DNA of 64,000 nucleotides from DATFVA01 sp963743325 (lineage in GTDB: Bacteria; Bacteroidota; Ignavibacteria; Ignavibacteriales; Ignavibacteriaceae). The translations under genes were made by a program, and so were the position numbers. The stretch lies in assembly GCA_963743325.1 (NCBI GenBank), contig CAVUOZ010000005.1, positions 434,001 through 498,000 on the forward strand. Direction: 5' to 3'. The first letter of the stretch is position 1. Each line of letters begins with the position of its first letter. Positions 18,453-29,200 of the stretch are shown here, piece after piece. The notes beneath the pieces were generated by a model. It did not search any database. It was not told the DNA's origin and saw only the letters and a program-made list of their open reading frames with translations.

Positions 18453-19292
18453 ATGAATAGAATTAATGAAGCGTACAACCTGGCGCTTGAGTCTGCCAGG
18501 AATCACTATGAAAACTTCCCGGTTGTTTCATTTCTGATTCCAAATCAACTGAGGAAACACATAGCTATTATTTACTGGTTTGCGCGCTCTGCCGATGATA
18601 TGGCAGATGAAGGCAATTTACCCCGGGAAGAGCGACTCAAAAGATTAAATGAATTTGAAATTAACTTCAATAACATGTTGAAAGGTGAATACAAATCAAA
18701 CTATGAATCAGCACTTCATAATACCATAAAGGAAAAAGAATTAAATCCTGAAAATTTTACCAATCTTCTGAAAGCCTTTAAGCAGGATGTGACCAAAATG
18801 CAATACGAAAATTACGGGGAGCTGCTTGATTACTGCCGGAATTCCGCTAATCCTGTAGGCAGGCTGATACTTGAATTGCATGGTATAAAAAATGATGAAG
18901 CAGATATGTATTCAGACAGTTTATGTACTGCTTTACAAATAACAAATTTTTTGCAGGATGTTAAACAGGACTTTGAAAAGGGCAGAATTTATCTGCCAAA
19001 TGACGAGATGCGGATGCACGAGGTAAGTAAAAATATGTTTGAGAAGAGTGAAATAAACCTTAATTTTAAAAGATTAATTAAGTTCAATGTCGACAGGACA
19101 CAACTATTATTTGATGAAGGCAGTAAATTACTTAAATTACTGAACGGGCGCCTGAAATGCGAAATAAAATGGACCATCCTTGGAGGAGAAGCCATATTGC
19201 GGAAAATCAGGAAAAATGATTATAATGTGTTTTTTCGTCCTTATTTAACTAAAAACGATTTTATTGTACTCTTATTCAAATCATTAAGATAG
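18453..19292 (+). CDS. hpnC: HpnC, hydroxysqualene synthase
   Basis: HpnC belongs to the squalene/phytoene synthase superfamily and converts presqualene diphosphate to hydroxysqualene. The protein of about 280 residues has HYENFPVVSFLIP near the N-terminus, typical of HpnC. The first Asp-rich motif is SADDMADEG and the second NFLQDVKQDFEKGRIYLP. I chose the ATG at 18453; a TTG at 18414 would add 13 residues. hpnD starts at the very next base after its stop, and hpnE overlaps hpnD, so the three form a tight operon for squalene. Confidence 0.9.
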   Translation: MNRINEAYNLALESARNHYENFPVVSFLIPNQLRKHIAIIYWFARSADDMADEGNLPREERLKRLNEFEINFNNMLKGEYKSNYESALHNTIKEKELNPENFTNLLKAFKQDVTKMQYENYGELLDYCRNSANPVGRLILELHGIKNDEADMYSDSLCTALQITNFLQDVKQDFEKGRIYLPNDEMRMHEVSKNMFEKSEINLNFKRLIKFNVDRTQLLFDEGSKLLKLLNGRLKCEIKWTILGGEAILRKIRKNDYNVFFRPYLTKNDFIVLLFKSLR

Positions 19293-20135
19293 ATGCAGGA
19301 AGCAAAAAAAATAGCCAAAAATAGCAAGAGCAGTTTTTATTATGCTTTTAACCTGCTCCCGGCGGCAAAAAGGGATGCAATGAATACAGTTTACGCTTTC
19401 TGCAGGGAAACCGATGATATAATCGATGAAGGCAGTGAACCGGATGAACTGAAATTCGCTAAACTGCGCAAATGGAGGATCGAGCTGGAAAAATCCATAA
19501 ACGGTAATTCCGATTACACACTGCTTAATAAACTTGGTAAAACGATATCCGGTTTTAACATTCCGCTTGAACCTTTCTTTGAAATGATCAAAGGAATGGA
19601 AATGGATATTCAGAAGAAAAGATATAATTCCTTTGAAGATCTAATGATATACTGCTACCGCGTTGCTTCAACGGTAGGACTGATCTGTATTGAGATATTT
19701 GGTTATAAAGATAAACAGCATGCAAAAGATTTTGCTGTTAACCTGGGAATTGCACTTCAGTTAACAAATATTTTAAGGGACATTAGGAAAGATTCGGAAA
19801 GAGGCAGAATATATCTGCCGCAGCAGGACCTCGATATGTTCAATTACACTGACAGGGATATCATTATCAGAAATTATAATGGCGAATTCAGAGACCTTAT
19901 GCGGTATGAAGTAAACCGGGCAATGATGTATTTTGATAAAGCAACGATGAGTCTTAATCTTGATGATAAGGCTGCAATGTTTGCGGCCAGAGCTATGCAG
20001 CATATTTATCATAAAATGCTCCAGAAGATTATTGAAGCTGATTATGATGTTTATAATGAGGATATCAGAGTATCAAAATTTGAAAAAGTGGGCATTTCAC
20101 TTGGAGTCTGGGCTAAGTATAACCTGGTTTATTAA
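19293..20135 (+). CDS. hpnD: HpnD, presqualene diphosphate synthase
   Basis: HpnD condenses two farnesyl diphosphates to presqualene diphosphate, the first step of the three-enzyme bacterial squalene route. The 280-residue protein has the Asp-rich motifs CRETDDIIDEG near residue 37 and NILRDIRKDSERGRIYLP near 165, and SSFYYAFNLLPAAKRDAM near the N-terminus. It has no gap after hpnC, and its stop codon overlaps the hpnE start (TAATG). The product is consumed by HpnC, then HpnE. Confidence 0.92.
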   Translation: MQEAKKIAKNSKSSFYYAFNLLPAAKRDAMNTVYAFCRETDDIIDEGSEPDELKFAKLRKWRIELEKSINGNSDYTLLNKLGKTISGFNIPLEPFFEMIKGMEMDIQKKRYNSFEDLMIYCYRVASTVGLICIEIFGYKDKQHAKDFAVNLGIALQLTNILRDIRKDSERGRIYLPQQDLDMFNYTDRDIIIRNYNGEFRDLMRYEVNRAMMYFDKATMSLNLDDKAAMFAARAMQHIYHKMLQKIIEADYDVYNEDIRVSKFEKVGISLGVWAKYNLVY

Positions 20136-21409
20136 TGTTTGATTACATAGTTATCGGCGGCGGTTTTGCCGGACTCTCAGCTGCTGCTCATCTCTCAGCT
20201 AAAGGTAAGAAAGTTGAATTGATTGAAGCCTCTCAAAAACCAGGCGGCAGAGCTTATTCCTTAACCGATAAATCAACTGACACTGTTATAGATAATGGTC
20301 AGCACATAATGATGGGCTGCTACCACGATACATTAAAATTTTTCAGAATGATTGGTGCGGAAGATAATTTAATCTTCCAGGAAAAGTTAAAAATTAATTT
20401 TCTTCTTCCTCATTTCCGCCTGGCTCAGCTGAGGTCTTTATCAAGGATCTATCCATTAAATCTTGCAGCAGGATTAATAAGGTATAAGGCCATATCAGTA
20501 AAAGACAGGCTTTTACTCCTGAAGTTTTTCCTGAAGCTCCCGCTTTTTTCAGACCGCGACCTGAGCAGAATGACTATATACGAATGGCTTGTACAGGAGG
20601 ATCAAAATGAAAATATACGAAAAGCATTCTGGGAAATACTTACAGCAGGCGCGCTTAATACAAGCATGTACAAAGCATCGGCAAAAGTTTTTAAGGATAT
20701 CCTTATAAAAATATTTTTTAATGGGAATAAAGCTTCATGCATTATTCTGCCGAAAGAAGGGTTATCAGAATCCTATTGCAATGATGCAGTAAGTTATATT
20801 GAAGGCAGAGGGGGGAAGGTAATAACAGGGGAACAGGTGAATCAACTTATCTTAGAGGGTAACAGGGTTAAATCCATTATTACAAACAGGAGAGTCATTT
20901 ATGGATTTAAATATGTTATAACGGCAGTGCCCTATTTCGGATTAAAAAGAATTTTAGCCGGTGAGTACACAATTGCCGATCCGGGATTTGAATATTCTTC
21001 TATTCTTACTGTACATATCTGGTTAAAAGAAAATAAGCTTAATAAAACATTTTACGGATTGATAAATTCAGAGATTCAGTGGATTTTTAATCATGACTCG
21101 CATCTGACCCTGGTCAGAAGCGATGCTGACGGACTGATGGATAAAAACAAGGAGGAGATTTTCGGGATAGTAAAAAAGGAATTGCTTAAATACTGCTTTA
21201 TTGAAGAAGCGGATATTGCCGATTACCGGGTTATAAAAGAAAAGAGAGCTACATTTATACCATCAAATGAGATATTGTTAACACGTCCCGGAACAGAAAC
21301 AAAGCTGCGCAATCTTTTCCTTGCCGGGGACTGGACAGATACAGGACTGCCTTCAACTATTGAGAGTGCGGTGAAAAGCGGCAGAATGGCTGCAGAGACT
21401 TTTAACTGA
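20135..21409 (+). CDS. hpnE: HpnE, hydroxysqualene dehydroxylase (FAD-dependent)
   Basis: HpnE removes the hydroxyl group from hydroxysqualene to give squalene. The 424-residue flavoprotein begins with the dinucleotide-binding VIGGGFAGLSAAAHLSAKG, followed by GGRAYSL and DNGQHIMMGCY, a signature of the family. The C-terminal FAD-contacting part reads LFLAGDWTDTGLPSTIESA. No squalene-hopene cyclase or other consumer of squalene is in the window. Confidence 0.92.
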   Translation: MFDYIVIGGGFAGLSAAAHLSAKGKKVELIEASQKPGGRAYSLTDKSTDTVIDNGQHIMMGCYHDTLKFFRMIGAEDNLIFQEKLKINFLLPHFRLAQLRSLSRIYPLNLAAGLIRYKAISVKDRLLLLKFFLKLPLFSDRDLSRMTIYEWLVQEDQNENIRKAFWEILTAGALNTSMYKASAKVFKDILIKIFFNGNKASCIILPKEGLSESYCNDAVSYIEGRGGKVITGEQVNQLILEGNRVKSIITNRRVIYGFKYVITAVPYFGLKRILAGEYTIADPGFEYSSILTVHIWLKENKLNKTFYGLINSEIQWIFNHDSHLTLVRSDADGLMDKNKEEIFGIVKKELLKYCFIEEADIADYRVIKEKRATFIPSNEILLTRPGTETKLRNLFLAGDWTDTGLPSTIESAVKSGRMAAETFN

Positions 21410-21474
21410 GTGTATATTTTTTAAATTTCAAGTGAGGCAGTTTTTATCAGTTGAAAGAACATCTTATATATATG

Positions 21475-21494
21475 AAAGGTGTCGCCTTTTTTTA
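21475..21494 (+). terminator. Possible terminator after hpnCDE
   Basis: A short stem AAAGG/CCTTT with a five-base loop is followed by a T-rich run, 66 bp after the hpnE stop codon. The stem is weak, so the call is tentative. Confidence 0.4.
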
Positions 21495-21537
21495 TTTTAT
21501 TTGTGGAGATTACAATTGAACAACAAAGATCCAGGAT

Positions 21538-21903
21538 ATGTCTAAAATGATAAATAAAAGAGAACTAAAAAAGAATTATAAGCATACGCTGCAGCCGATG
21601 GGGATATACATAGTGACGAATTTAGTAAATAATAAAATTTTAATAGGGAGAAGCAGCAATCTGCCCGGCAGGATTAACAGATTTAAATTTGGTCTAAAAT
21701 ACGGGACAGAAGGTAACAGAGAACTTTTAGAGGATTACAAGAAATACGGTGAGGAGAACTTCTCTTTCGGGATTCTTGATGAATTGAAACCAAAAGACGA
21801 TCCTGCCTTTGATTATACTGAAGAACTGAAAGTGCTTGAAGGAATGTGGATTGAAAAACTTCAACCATTCAGCGAAAAAGGGTATAATAAGAAAGATTAT
21901 TAG
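21538..21903 (+). CDS. GIY-YIG nuclease family protein
   Basis: A 121-residue protein with a GIY-YIG-type domain: MGIYIVTNLVNNKILIGRSS is the beta-hairpin carrying the two signature elements (GIY, and LIG instead of YIG), followed by LPGRINRFKFGLKYG. The C-terminal part (EELKVLEGMWIEKLQPF, then GYNKK) matches a subfamily of small stand-alone GIY-YIG proteins of unknown role. The Tyr to Leu change in the second motif is worth noting for catalysis. It is a different subfamily from the two GIY-YIG genes near 35 kb. Confidence 0.75.
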   Translation: MSKMINKRELKKNYKHTLQPMGIYIVTNLVNNKILIGRSSNLPGRINRFKFGLKYGTEGNRELLEDYKKYGEENFSFGILDELKPKDDPAFDYTEELKVLEGMWIEKLQPFSEKGYNKKDY

Positions 21904-22271
21904 TATTTAAATATACGGGCAATTTCTAAAGGTTTTATAAATTCCTTTAATTTATTATGGTATATAAATTTATGTTTGTGAAATGTTTTAGTTTATCAGA
22001 AAATTATTAATTTTCGGATACAAAACAATTGAATTAAAAAATTTTTCTACAAATAATTGATTTGCATAAAAGTGCAGATTGATTATCTTTTAATGGCGTT
22101 ATAATTAAAAATATTTAATTATAAAAAGATTTATAGGAGGAAAGAACTAAGGAGAATAACTACTGACTGCCCCCGGAATCAAACTTCAGTTCTAAATATT
22201 TCTCTAGACTTTATATTCAGAAAGAAATCAATCATATTTATTTATTCAAAAAGACAGGATTGAGTTAAACC
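21904..22271. other. AT-rich intergenic region, nothing recognised
   Basis: This 368-bp gap is very AT-rich. A purine-rich run TAGGAGGAAAGAACTAAGGAG at 22134-22154 looks like one or two strong ribosome-binding sites, but no convincing frame follows it. It may be the remnant of a lost gene start or part of the leader of the cupin gene. Confidence 0.35.
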
Positions 22272-22895
22272 ATGCCTTTACTAAAATGTTCAGAAGATAT
22301 GATGCCGTCGTGGAGTGATCTCGATTTTATAGACGTTATTAATTTGAAAGAGGGTGAACTCCGGAGTTTCATCTCGACTTCCGAAAGGGAGTTATATTTT
22401 ATCGGGGATGGAATCTGCAGAATGATTATAAACCGTAAAATATCATATGCCCAGAGAGGGCATATTTTCAAAATCGAATCGCTTAATTCTACTATAAAAG
22501 TAAAAGCCGAAACAGAGTGCGTGATTATTGTAATAGGAGGTCACTGGGAAGGTCTTACCGGCACTCATGGACTCTTTAAACTTGATAACAGCGATGATCC
22601 AAAGAATAACGGAGACCCCACAGATTACCCGAGGAAGACCAACTTTGATAATCATTACCATGATTGTGATGAGTACTGGGTAATTTACCAGGGGTCAGGC
22701 CTTGCGATCTCAGAAGGAAAGAAATATGAACTTGAGCCTGGTTACTGTCTCGCCACAAAAATGGGGGATCATCATGATATACCCGAAGTATATGAAGAGA
22801 TACATGCTGTATGGTTTGAATCGTCGCTAAAAGGTCTGATGAGGGAGGGACATTTATGGACTCATACTCACGGTGAACCGAAACTTGAAGTCTGA
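22272..22895 (+). CDS. Cupin-domain protein
   Basis: A 207-residue protein with a C-terminal cupin fold. The metal-binding motif NHYHDCDEYWVIYQGSG lies near residue 125, with the second cupin motif in EPGYCLATKMGDHHDIP near 160, giving His and Glu ligands for a metal. The N-terminal half has a weaker beta-rich region (FIGDGICRMIINRKISYAQR) that may be a second, degenerate cupin. The substrate is unknown; sugar-, acid- or amine-binding cupins are all possible. It stands alone. Confidence 0.7.
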   Translation: MPLLKCSEDMMPSWSDLDFIDVINLKEGELRSFISTSERELYFIGDGICRMIINRKISYAQRGHIFKIESLNSTIKVKAETECVIIVIGGHWEGLTGTHGLFKLDNSDDPKNNGDPTDYPRKTNFDNHYHDCDEYWVIYQGSGLAISEGKKYELEPGYCLATKMGDHHDIPEVYEEIHAVWFESSLKGLMREGHLWTHTHGEPKLEV

Positions 22896-23198
22896 TTATT
22901 ATCCCCGAAAGGTGATTCCAGCTTAAAACAGTGTATTTAAAGCATTTTGATCTAGAAAAAATTGTCAATATATTAGTAGTAACTTTAATCTACGCTATCG
23001 AGGACCTTAAATTGTTCCCTATCTAATGATTGTTTCAATATTTTTGAATTAATACGGAATTATACAGTATCCGAATTTTCCTTTTCATTAATGAACAATC
23101 TTAGTGTTAAGATTTAAAGCAACATTGTCTACTGCATCGGTAAATTCCCTTTTAAGTAGATAATAAATAATAACTAAATAAATTAAAGGAATACTTAA
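22896..23198. other. Intergenic leader region of the RRM-protein gene
   Basis: About 300 bp of AT-rich DNA. It includes a likely long 5' leader of the RRM-protein gene, with ribosome-binding sequence AAAGGAAT close to its ATG. Cold-induced RNA-binding proteins often have long leaders, but I cannot show regulation from the sequence. Confidence 0.35.
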
Positions 23199-23561
23199 AT
23201 GAACATCTTTGTTGGAAATTTATCAAAGGAAGTTACCGATGATGATTTGCAATCCTTATTTTCCGAGTTCGGTACAGTTAGAAGCGTGAAAGTAATTAAG
23301 GATATGTTTTCAGGCGAATCCAAAGGATTCGGATTTGTTGAAATGCCTGGTCAGGCTGAAGCACAGAAAGCTATCAGTGAACTTAATACAAGAGACTTAA
23401 AAGGTAAAAAAATTACGGTTAATGAAGCCCGTCCGCGCAGTGATAACAGAAGAGGCGGCGGTGGCGGTGGCGGTCGTGGCGGACATAGAGGCGGCGGCAG
23501 CGGCAGCGGTGGCGGCGGAAACCGTGGCGGCAGCGGCGGCGGCGGAAGAAGAAGCTGGTAA
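23199..23561 (+). CDS. RNA-binding protein with RRM domain and glycine-rich tail
   Basis: A 120-residue protein with one RRM at residues 1-80, followed by a Gly/Arg/Ser-rich tail of about 37 residues. RNP2 reads NIFVGNL and RNP1 KGFGFVEM, both with the aromatic residues that stack on RNA. This architecture matches the cold-inducible glycine-rich RNA-binding proteins found in cyanobacteria, Bacteroidota and plants. The tail is encoded by GGC-rich DNA unlike the rest of the gene. It probably acts as an RNA chaperone. A strong hairpin follows the gene. Confidence 0.9.
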   Translation: MNIFVGNLSKEVTDDDLQSLFSEFGTVRSVKVIKDMFSGESKGFGFVEMPGQAEAQKAISELNTRDLKGKKITVNEARPRSDNRRGGGGGGGRGGHRGGGSGSGGGGNRGGSGGGGRRSW

Positions 23562-23601
23562 TAATTTAAGTTTTCACGTCCACTAGTTAATTTTTATGAA
23601 A

Positions 23602-23623
23602 GGGAGCTGCTTTAACAGCTCCC
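23602..23623 (+). terminator. Stem-loop, probable terminator of the RRM gene
   Basis: A perfect 8-bp stem GGGAGCTG/CAGCTCCC with a six-base loop lies 41 bp after the stop codon. It is not followed by a clear T run on the plus strand, so it may also stabilise the mRNA 3' end. The rest of the gap up to 23861 shows nothing else. Confidence 0.5.
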
Positions 23624-23861
23624 GATTTAATACCCACAACTGTTTTTTACAAAAATTTTCAAACAAAGTGCTCTTCTAACACAAAGTAATACCCAAAATT
23701 ATCCTGTTTTTACCCATCTGATTTCAAAAAGACCTCTTAACATATTTTCGGAAAATTTCCATTCTCAATATGATGTACGTCAATTTGAACAAACGGGGAT
23801 AATCTTAGTTTTGTCCCGATAAAACTTACAATAATAATGGTGTGTCATTTAACAAACCAAA

Positions 23862-25184
23862 ATGAAAATAATCGGACAACTACTGCTGGTACTTACCATT
23901 TCGACATCTCAGTTAATTTCCCAATCACAGAATCAGGCGGATACTTTACTTCAAAATGCAACGCTTGAAGATTGTGTGCAATATGCACTTTCACATCAAC
24001 CTGCTGTACAACAATCTCTGGTAAATGAACAGATTGCAGATAAAGAGATAAAAAGCAGTCTGGCAGACTGGTTTCCTCAGATCGGTTTTAATTTTTATGT
24101 CCAGCATAATTACCAGCAGCCCGTTTCTATTTCCCGGGGGCAAGTTGCAAATGTTGGATTAATAAATAGTTCCAGCGGTCAGTTTTCCGTAACCCAGACC
24201 ATTTTCAATAAAGATGTCCTTCTTGCGAGCGCCACTGCCGGGGATGTGCGTCAACAGGCGGAACAAACTACAGAGGAAAATAAAATCATTGTGATTGTTA
24301 ACGTCAGTAAAGCGTATTATGCGGTATTGATCATGCAAAATCAAATAAATTTAGTCAATGAAGATATAGCCCGGCTTAAACAAAGTTCAGAGGATTCTTA
24401 CAATCAATATAAAAGCGGAGTTGTAGATAAAACAGATTATATGCAGGCAACCATTGCTCTGAATAATGCTAAAGCAGAACTTAAACAGGATCAGGAACAG
24501 CTAAAATCAGGTTACGCGAATTTAAGAGAGCAGATGGGTTATCCTCCTGAGGGTGAGATAAATTTAAATTACGATATGATTAAAATGGAAGATGACATTA
24601 ATATTGATACCACCGAAATCCTGAACTATCAAAATAGAATTGAATATAAATTATTACAAACACAAAAAAGTCTTCAAAAAGCTAATCTTGATTATTACAT
24701 CTGGAACTTTCTTCCGTCGTTATCGGCTTATGGCCAATACAACCTGAATTTCCAGAACGATCAATTTTCAAATCTCTATAATCAGAGTTATCCGAATTCT
24801 TATATAGGTCTGCAGTTGTCTTTTCCTATTTTCCAGGGAGGGAAGAGAATTCAGCAGATTGATCAGGCTAAATTAGAACTTAACCTGGTCGATTATGAAC
24901 AATCAGCATTAGAGAATTCAATTAATACAGAATACACACAGGCTCTGGCAAATTATAAAAGTAACCTGAATAATTTCGGGGTTCAAAAGGAAAATCTTAA
25001 GCTGGCAAATGATGTTTATAATTTGATTCAATTGCAATATAAGTCGGGAGTTAAATCTTACCTCGACGTTATCACAGCTGAAACTAATTTGAAGACAACA
25101 CAGGATAATTATTTATATGCTCTCTTCCAGGTTTTAATTAGTAAAATGGATTTACAAAAAGCACTAGGCACAATACACTATTAA
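23862..25184 (+). CDS. TolC-family outer membrane efflux protein
   Basis: A 440-residue outer-membrane factor. A signal peptide (LLLVLTISTSQLISQS) precedes two repeats of the TolC coiled-coil and beta-barrel fold. The first has LEDCVQYALSHQPAVQQSLVN and the second ends with YKSGVKSYLDVITAETNLKT. It is the first gene of a complete tripartite efflux operon: the adaptor gene starts 20 bp after it and the pump overlaps the adaptor. The substrate range cannot be inferred. Confidence 0.93.
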   Translation: MKIIGQLLLVLTISTSQLISQSQNQADTLLQNATLEDCVQYALSHQPAVQQSLVNEQIADKEIKSSLADWFPQIGFNFYVQHNYQQPVSISRGQVANVGLINSSSGQFSVTQTIFNKDVLLASATAGDVRQQAEQTTEENKIIVIVNVSKAYYAVLIMQNQINLVNEDIARLKQSSEDSYNQYKSGVVDKTDYMQATIALNNAKAELKQDQEQLKSGYANLREQMGYPPEGEINLNYDMIKMEDDINIDTTEILNYQNRIEYKLLQTQKSLQKANLDYYIWNFLPSLSAYGQYNLNFQNDQFSNLYNQSYPNSYIGLQLSFPIFQGGKRIQQIDQAKLELNLVDYEQSALENSINTEYTQALANYKSNLNNFGVQKENLKLANDVYNLIQLQYKSGVKSYLDVITAETNLKTTQDNYLYALFQVLISKMDLQKALGTIHY

Positions 25185-25203
25185 ATTTTAAGATTTCAAC
25201 AAA

Positions 25204-26280
25204 ATGAAAAACAAACTATATTTATTGAGTATTTCGATTTTACTGTCTGCCGTATTTGCATCCTGCAGCGGGGATAAAGGCGATCCCTCAAAATTTCCGT
25301 CCACTCCGGTCACTGCTTATACGGTAAAATCGGAAAAAGCGTCATATTATCTGACTTACCCGGGTACGGTAACCGCACTTAATCAGGTAGAAATAAGACC
25401 GGAAGTTTCCGGATATCTCACGGATATATTTTTTGAAGATGGACAGCGGGTGAACAGGGGAATGAAATTGTATGCCATTGATCCCCAGCAGTATAAAGCC
25501 GCTTATGATGTGGCAAAAGCTAACCTTGATAAAGCTCAGAAGGATTACGATACATATAATGAACTGGCAAAGAACGATGCTATTGCAAAACAGACTTTGG
25601 AACATTCCCTGGCTGATTTAGAAGCAGCAAAAAGTAATCTGAATGCAGTAGAAACCAATCTACGCAATTCGATTATATATGCACCATTTGAAGGGACAAT
25701 AGGAATATCGCAGGTAAAGTTAGGTACTGCTGTAACTGCAGGAGTAACCTTAATGAATACCATTTCATCTGATAATCCAATGGCTGTTGATTTTGCACTT
25801 GATGAGAAACAAATAAATAATTTCACCCGGCTGTTAAATAAAAAAACTGATCCAAAAGACTCAACATTTACACTTATTCTTCCTGACCAAACGTCCTATC
25901 CTTTTACAGGACATCTAATTTTATTAGATCGTGCGGTTGATCCCCAGACAGGAACGATAACAGCCCGGTTAGTATTCCCGAATCCTAAGAATCTATTACG
26001 ACCGGGACTTACCTGTGACGTAAAGGTTCTGAATAACAACACATCTAATAGCATCATTATTCCTTATGAAGCAGTAATCGTCCAGATGGGGGAATATTTT
26101 GTCTTCGTCATAAACGGAAATATTGTTACACAGAAAAGAATAGATATTGGTATGACAATAAATAACGATAAGGTCATTGTAAACAACGGACTTGCCGCCG
26201 GTGAACAAATTGTGGTTCAGGGTGTTCAAAAGCTGAAGGATAAATCATCGATTACTCTGATTTCCGGGGATAAAAAATGA
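25204..26280 (+). CDS. Efflux RND transporter periplasmic adaptor subunit
   Basis: A membrane-fusion protein of the AcrA/MexA type, 358 residues. It begins with a lipoprotein signal with lipobox FASC, so it is anchored in the inner membrane. The lipoyl-like halves are visible as NQVEIRPEVSGYLTDIFFEDGQ near residue 60 and NSIIYAPFEGTIGISQVKLG near 155, with the alpha-helical hairpin between them. The beta-barrel and membrane-proximal domains follow. It links the TolC-like channel with the RND pump encoded next, whose start overlaps its stop codon (ATGA). Confidence 0.93.
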   Translation: MKNKLYLLSISILLSAVFASCSGDKGDPSKFPSTPVTAYTVKSEKASYYLTYPGTVTALNQVEIRPEVSGYLTDIFFEDGQRVNRGMKLYAIDPQQYKAAYDVAKANLDKAQKDYDTYNELAKNDAIAKQTLEHSLADLEAAKSNLNAVETNLRNSIIYAPFEGTIGISQVKLGTAVTAGVTLMNTISSDNPMAVDFALDEKQINNFTRLLNKKTDPKDSTFTLILPDQTSYPFTGHLILLDRAVDPQTGTITARLVFPNPKNLLRPGLTCDVKVLNNNTSNSIIIPYEAVIVQMGEYFVFVINGNIVTQKRIDIGMTINNDKVIVNNGLAAGEQIVVQGVQKLKDKSSITLISGDKK

Positions 26281-29200
26281 TTGCAGCCACATTTATCAAA
26301 AGACCTGTAACCGCCATCGTTATATCAATCGTGATTGTACTAGTTGGTGTGCTTTCAATATTCAATCTGCCTGTCAGTCAATATCCTGAAATAACCCCCC
26401 CGTCAGTACAGGTCTCAGCATCGTTTACAGGAGCCGATGCAACAACTGTAGAACAAACGGTAGTCACTCCGATCGAAACGCAGGTCAATGGTACTCCGGG
26501 AATGGCTTATATGACAAGCAGCAGCACCAGCAGCGGAAGCGCTTCCATAAATGTAGTCCTTAATGTGGGCACAAATCCGGATTTAGCAGCTGTCGATATC
26601 CAGAACAGAGTAGGTATAGCAACACCCAGATTGCCGAACCTTGTGAAACAGCTCGGCATTACGACAAGAAAAAGAACGTCCAGCATCTTAATGCTTGTTG
26701 CTTTATACTCTCCTAAGGGAACTCATAGAATCAGTTTTCTTGATAATTTCACCAACATTTTTGTCAGGGATGCATTATTACGTGTGCCGGGTGTAGGAGA
26801 TATTTTTGCACGTGCCTCCGATTTTAGCATGCGTATCTGGCTGCAGCCCGATAAATTAGCACAGCTTGGATTAACAGCTGCAGATGTTACTAATGCTTTG
26901 ACAGAACAAAACCTGCAAATTGCAGCCGGTACAATCGGATCTCCCCCTCAAAGCACGAACCAGACTTTTGAATATACTGTCTTTACGAACAGCCGCCTAA
27001 GTTCTACAGATGAGTTCGGGAATATAATTGTTCGTACGAATCCCGCTGACGGATCAATTGTCTATTTGAAGGACGTAGCAAGGATACAATTAGGCAGAGT
27101 TACATATGCAAGCACTTCATATGTAGACGGCAGACCATCATCTTTTTTGCTGATCTTTCAGGCACCCGGGAGTAATGCATTGGATGTAGCAAAAGGTATT
27201 TATAATCGGATGAATGAATTAAAGAAATCTTTTCCTTCAGATGTGGATTACAATGTGCCTTTCGAAGCAGTTTCAGTGGTTGATACTTCTATTGACGAAG
27301 TTGTGATTACGCTGCTTGAAGCATTGGGGCTTGTAGTACTGGTCGTATTTTTATTCCTTCAGAATTGGCGTGCAACGATAATACCAATTCTGGCAATACC
27401 GGTTTCAATTATAGGTACATTTGCATTTTTTGTTCCACTTGGTTTTACAATAAATACACTTACTATGTTTGGATTCGTGCTTGCAATAGGAATTGTTGTG
27501 GATGATGCAATAATTGTGGTAGAAGCAACGCAGCACTATATCGATAATGAAAAATTATCTGCCAGGGAAGCAACTAAAAGGGCTATGAATGATATTTCCG
27601 GACCTGTAGTAGCGATCGCATTGATTTTAACATCTGTATTTATACCTGTAGGTTTTATACCGGGAATTGTTGGAAAGCTGTATCAGCAGTTCGCAATAAC
27701 AATTGCTGTATCCGTTTTAATCTCAGCTTTTGTGGCATTATCTCTGACCCCGGCGTTGTGTTCACTGATCCTGAAACCAACTACGTCGAGTCAAAGTTCA
27801 AGAGGACTTAACAAATTCTTTTTTAACTTCAATAATTGGTTCAGAAGAGCAACAGAATCTTATTCCCATGGAGTTAAAAAAAGTATAAAGATCACTCCTT
27901 ATTTTCTGATAATTCTTATTCTTGTTTATGCAGGCACTGTTGGTTTATTTATAAATAAACCAACGGGGTTTATTCCCCAGGAAGATGAAGGCAGATTATA
28001 TGTGACATTTGAATTACCCGAAGCATCCGCCACAACAAGATCAGTGGAAGTATTAAACGAATTAATGTCCATACTGAAACAAACTCCCGGAATCGGGCAT
28101 TACGCCGGCATCAGCGGATTGAACGTTGTTACATTTGCCGCTAAATCAAACAGCGGGACTATTTTCGTTCAATTAACTCCATGGGATCAGCGCACAAGTA
28201 AATCGCTTCAATTAAATTCTATAATAGCTGCTCTCCAGGCAAAATTCTCTGCAATTAAGAATGCAAATATTATTGTAATTCCGCCGCCGGCTATTCCGGG
28301 ATTGGGCGCTACGGGAGGTTTTACTTTTGAAATTGAGCAGCAGGAGAGTACTGATGATATTAAGCAGTTCGCAAATGTAGTGCGTAATTTTGTTGCTGCT
28401 GCAAATCAGCGTCCGGAACTTAACCGCGTCTTCTCATTTTTTACCGCAAACACTCCGGGGTACAATCTGAACGTTGACAGGAAAAAATGTGCAAAGATGG
28501 GTGTCAATGTGGCGGATGTATTCTCTACTATTCAAACTTTGCTGGGAAGCAGCTATGTGAATGACTTTACTATTTTCGGGCGTGACTTTCATGTTGTTGC
28601 ACAGGCAGATTCCAGTTATCGTTCAACTATCCAGGATCTTGGTAAATATTATGTTAAAAATTCTACAGGCGGGATGGTACCATTAAGTACATTGTTCAGC
28701 TATACGGTCACCGAAAGCGCTCCATTGATTCCACATTATAACATGTTTCGTTCGGCCGAGGTTGACGGCAATGCAGCCACCGGATACAGCAGCGGGCAGG
28801 CAATAACTGCATTAAGAGAAGTTGCTGATCAGGTCCTTCCCGCTGGATACGGATATGAGTTTTCAGGATTGAGCCGTGAGGAAATAAATGCCGGAAGCAG
28901 CACTTTTTCAATTTTTGCACTCTCGCTTGTATTTGTTTTCCTGTTTTTATCCGCATTATATGAAAGCTGGTCGGTTCCGTTTTCTGTTTTATTAGCTGTT
29001 CCGATTGGTGCATTTGGAGCCATATTAGCTTTGACTTTTTTACCGCGTTTAAGCGATAACGTTTATGCACAAATTGGCCTTGTTGCCTTAATAGGTCTGG
29101 CTGCAAAGAACGCGATACTGATAGTTGAGTATGCAAGGGTGCGCGTGGATAATGGAATGCCGCTGCTGACAGCGGTAATAGCGGCTGTAAAGCTTCGTTT

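Noticed and set aside
22134..22154. A gene starting after the strong AGGAGG sequences
   Set aside because: No frame of useful length or coding character begins within a suitable distance; the next gene starts more than 110 bp later.
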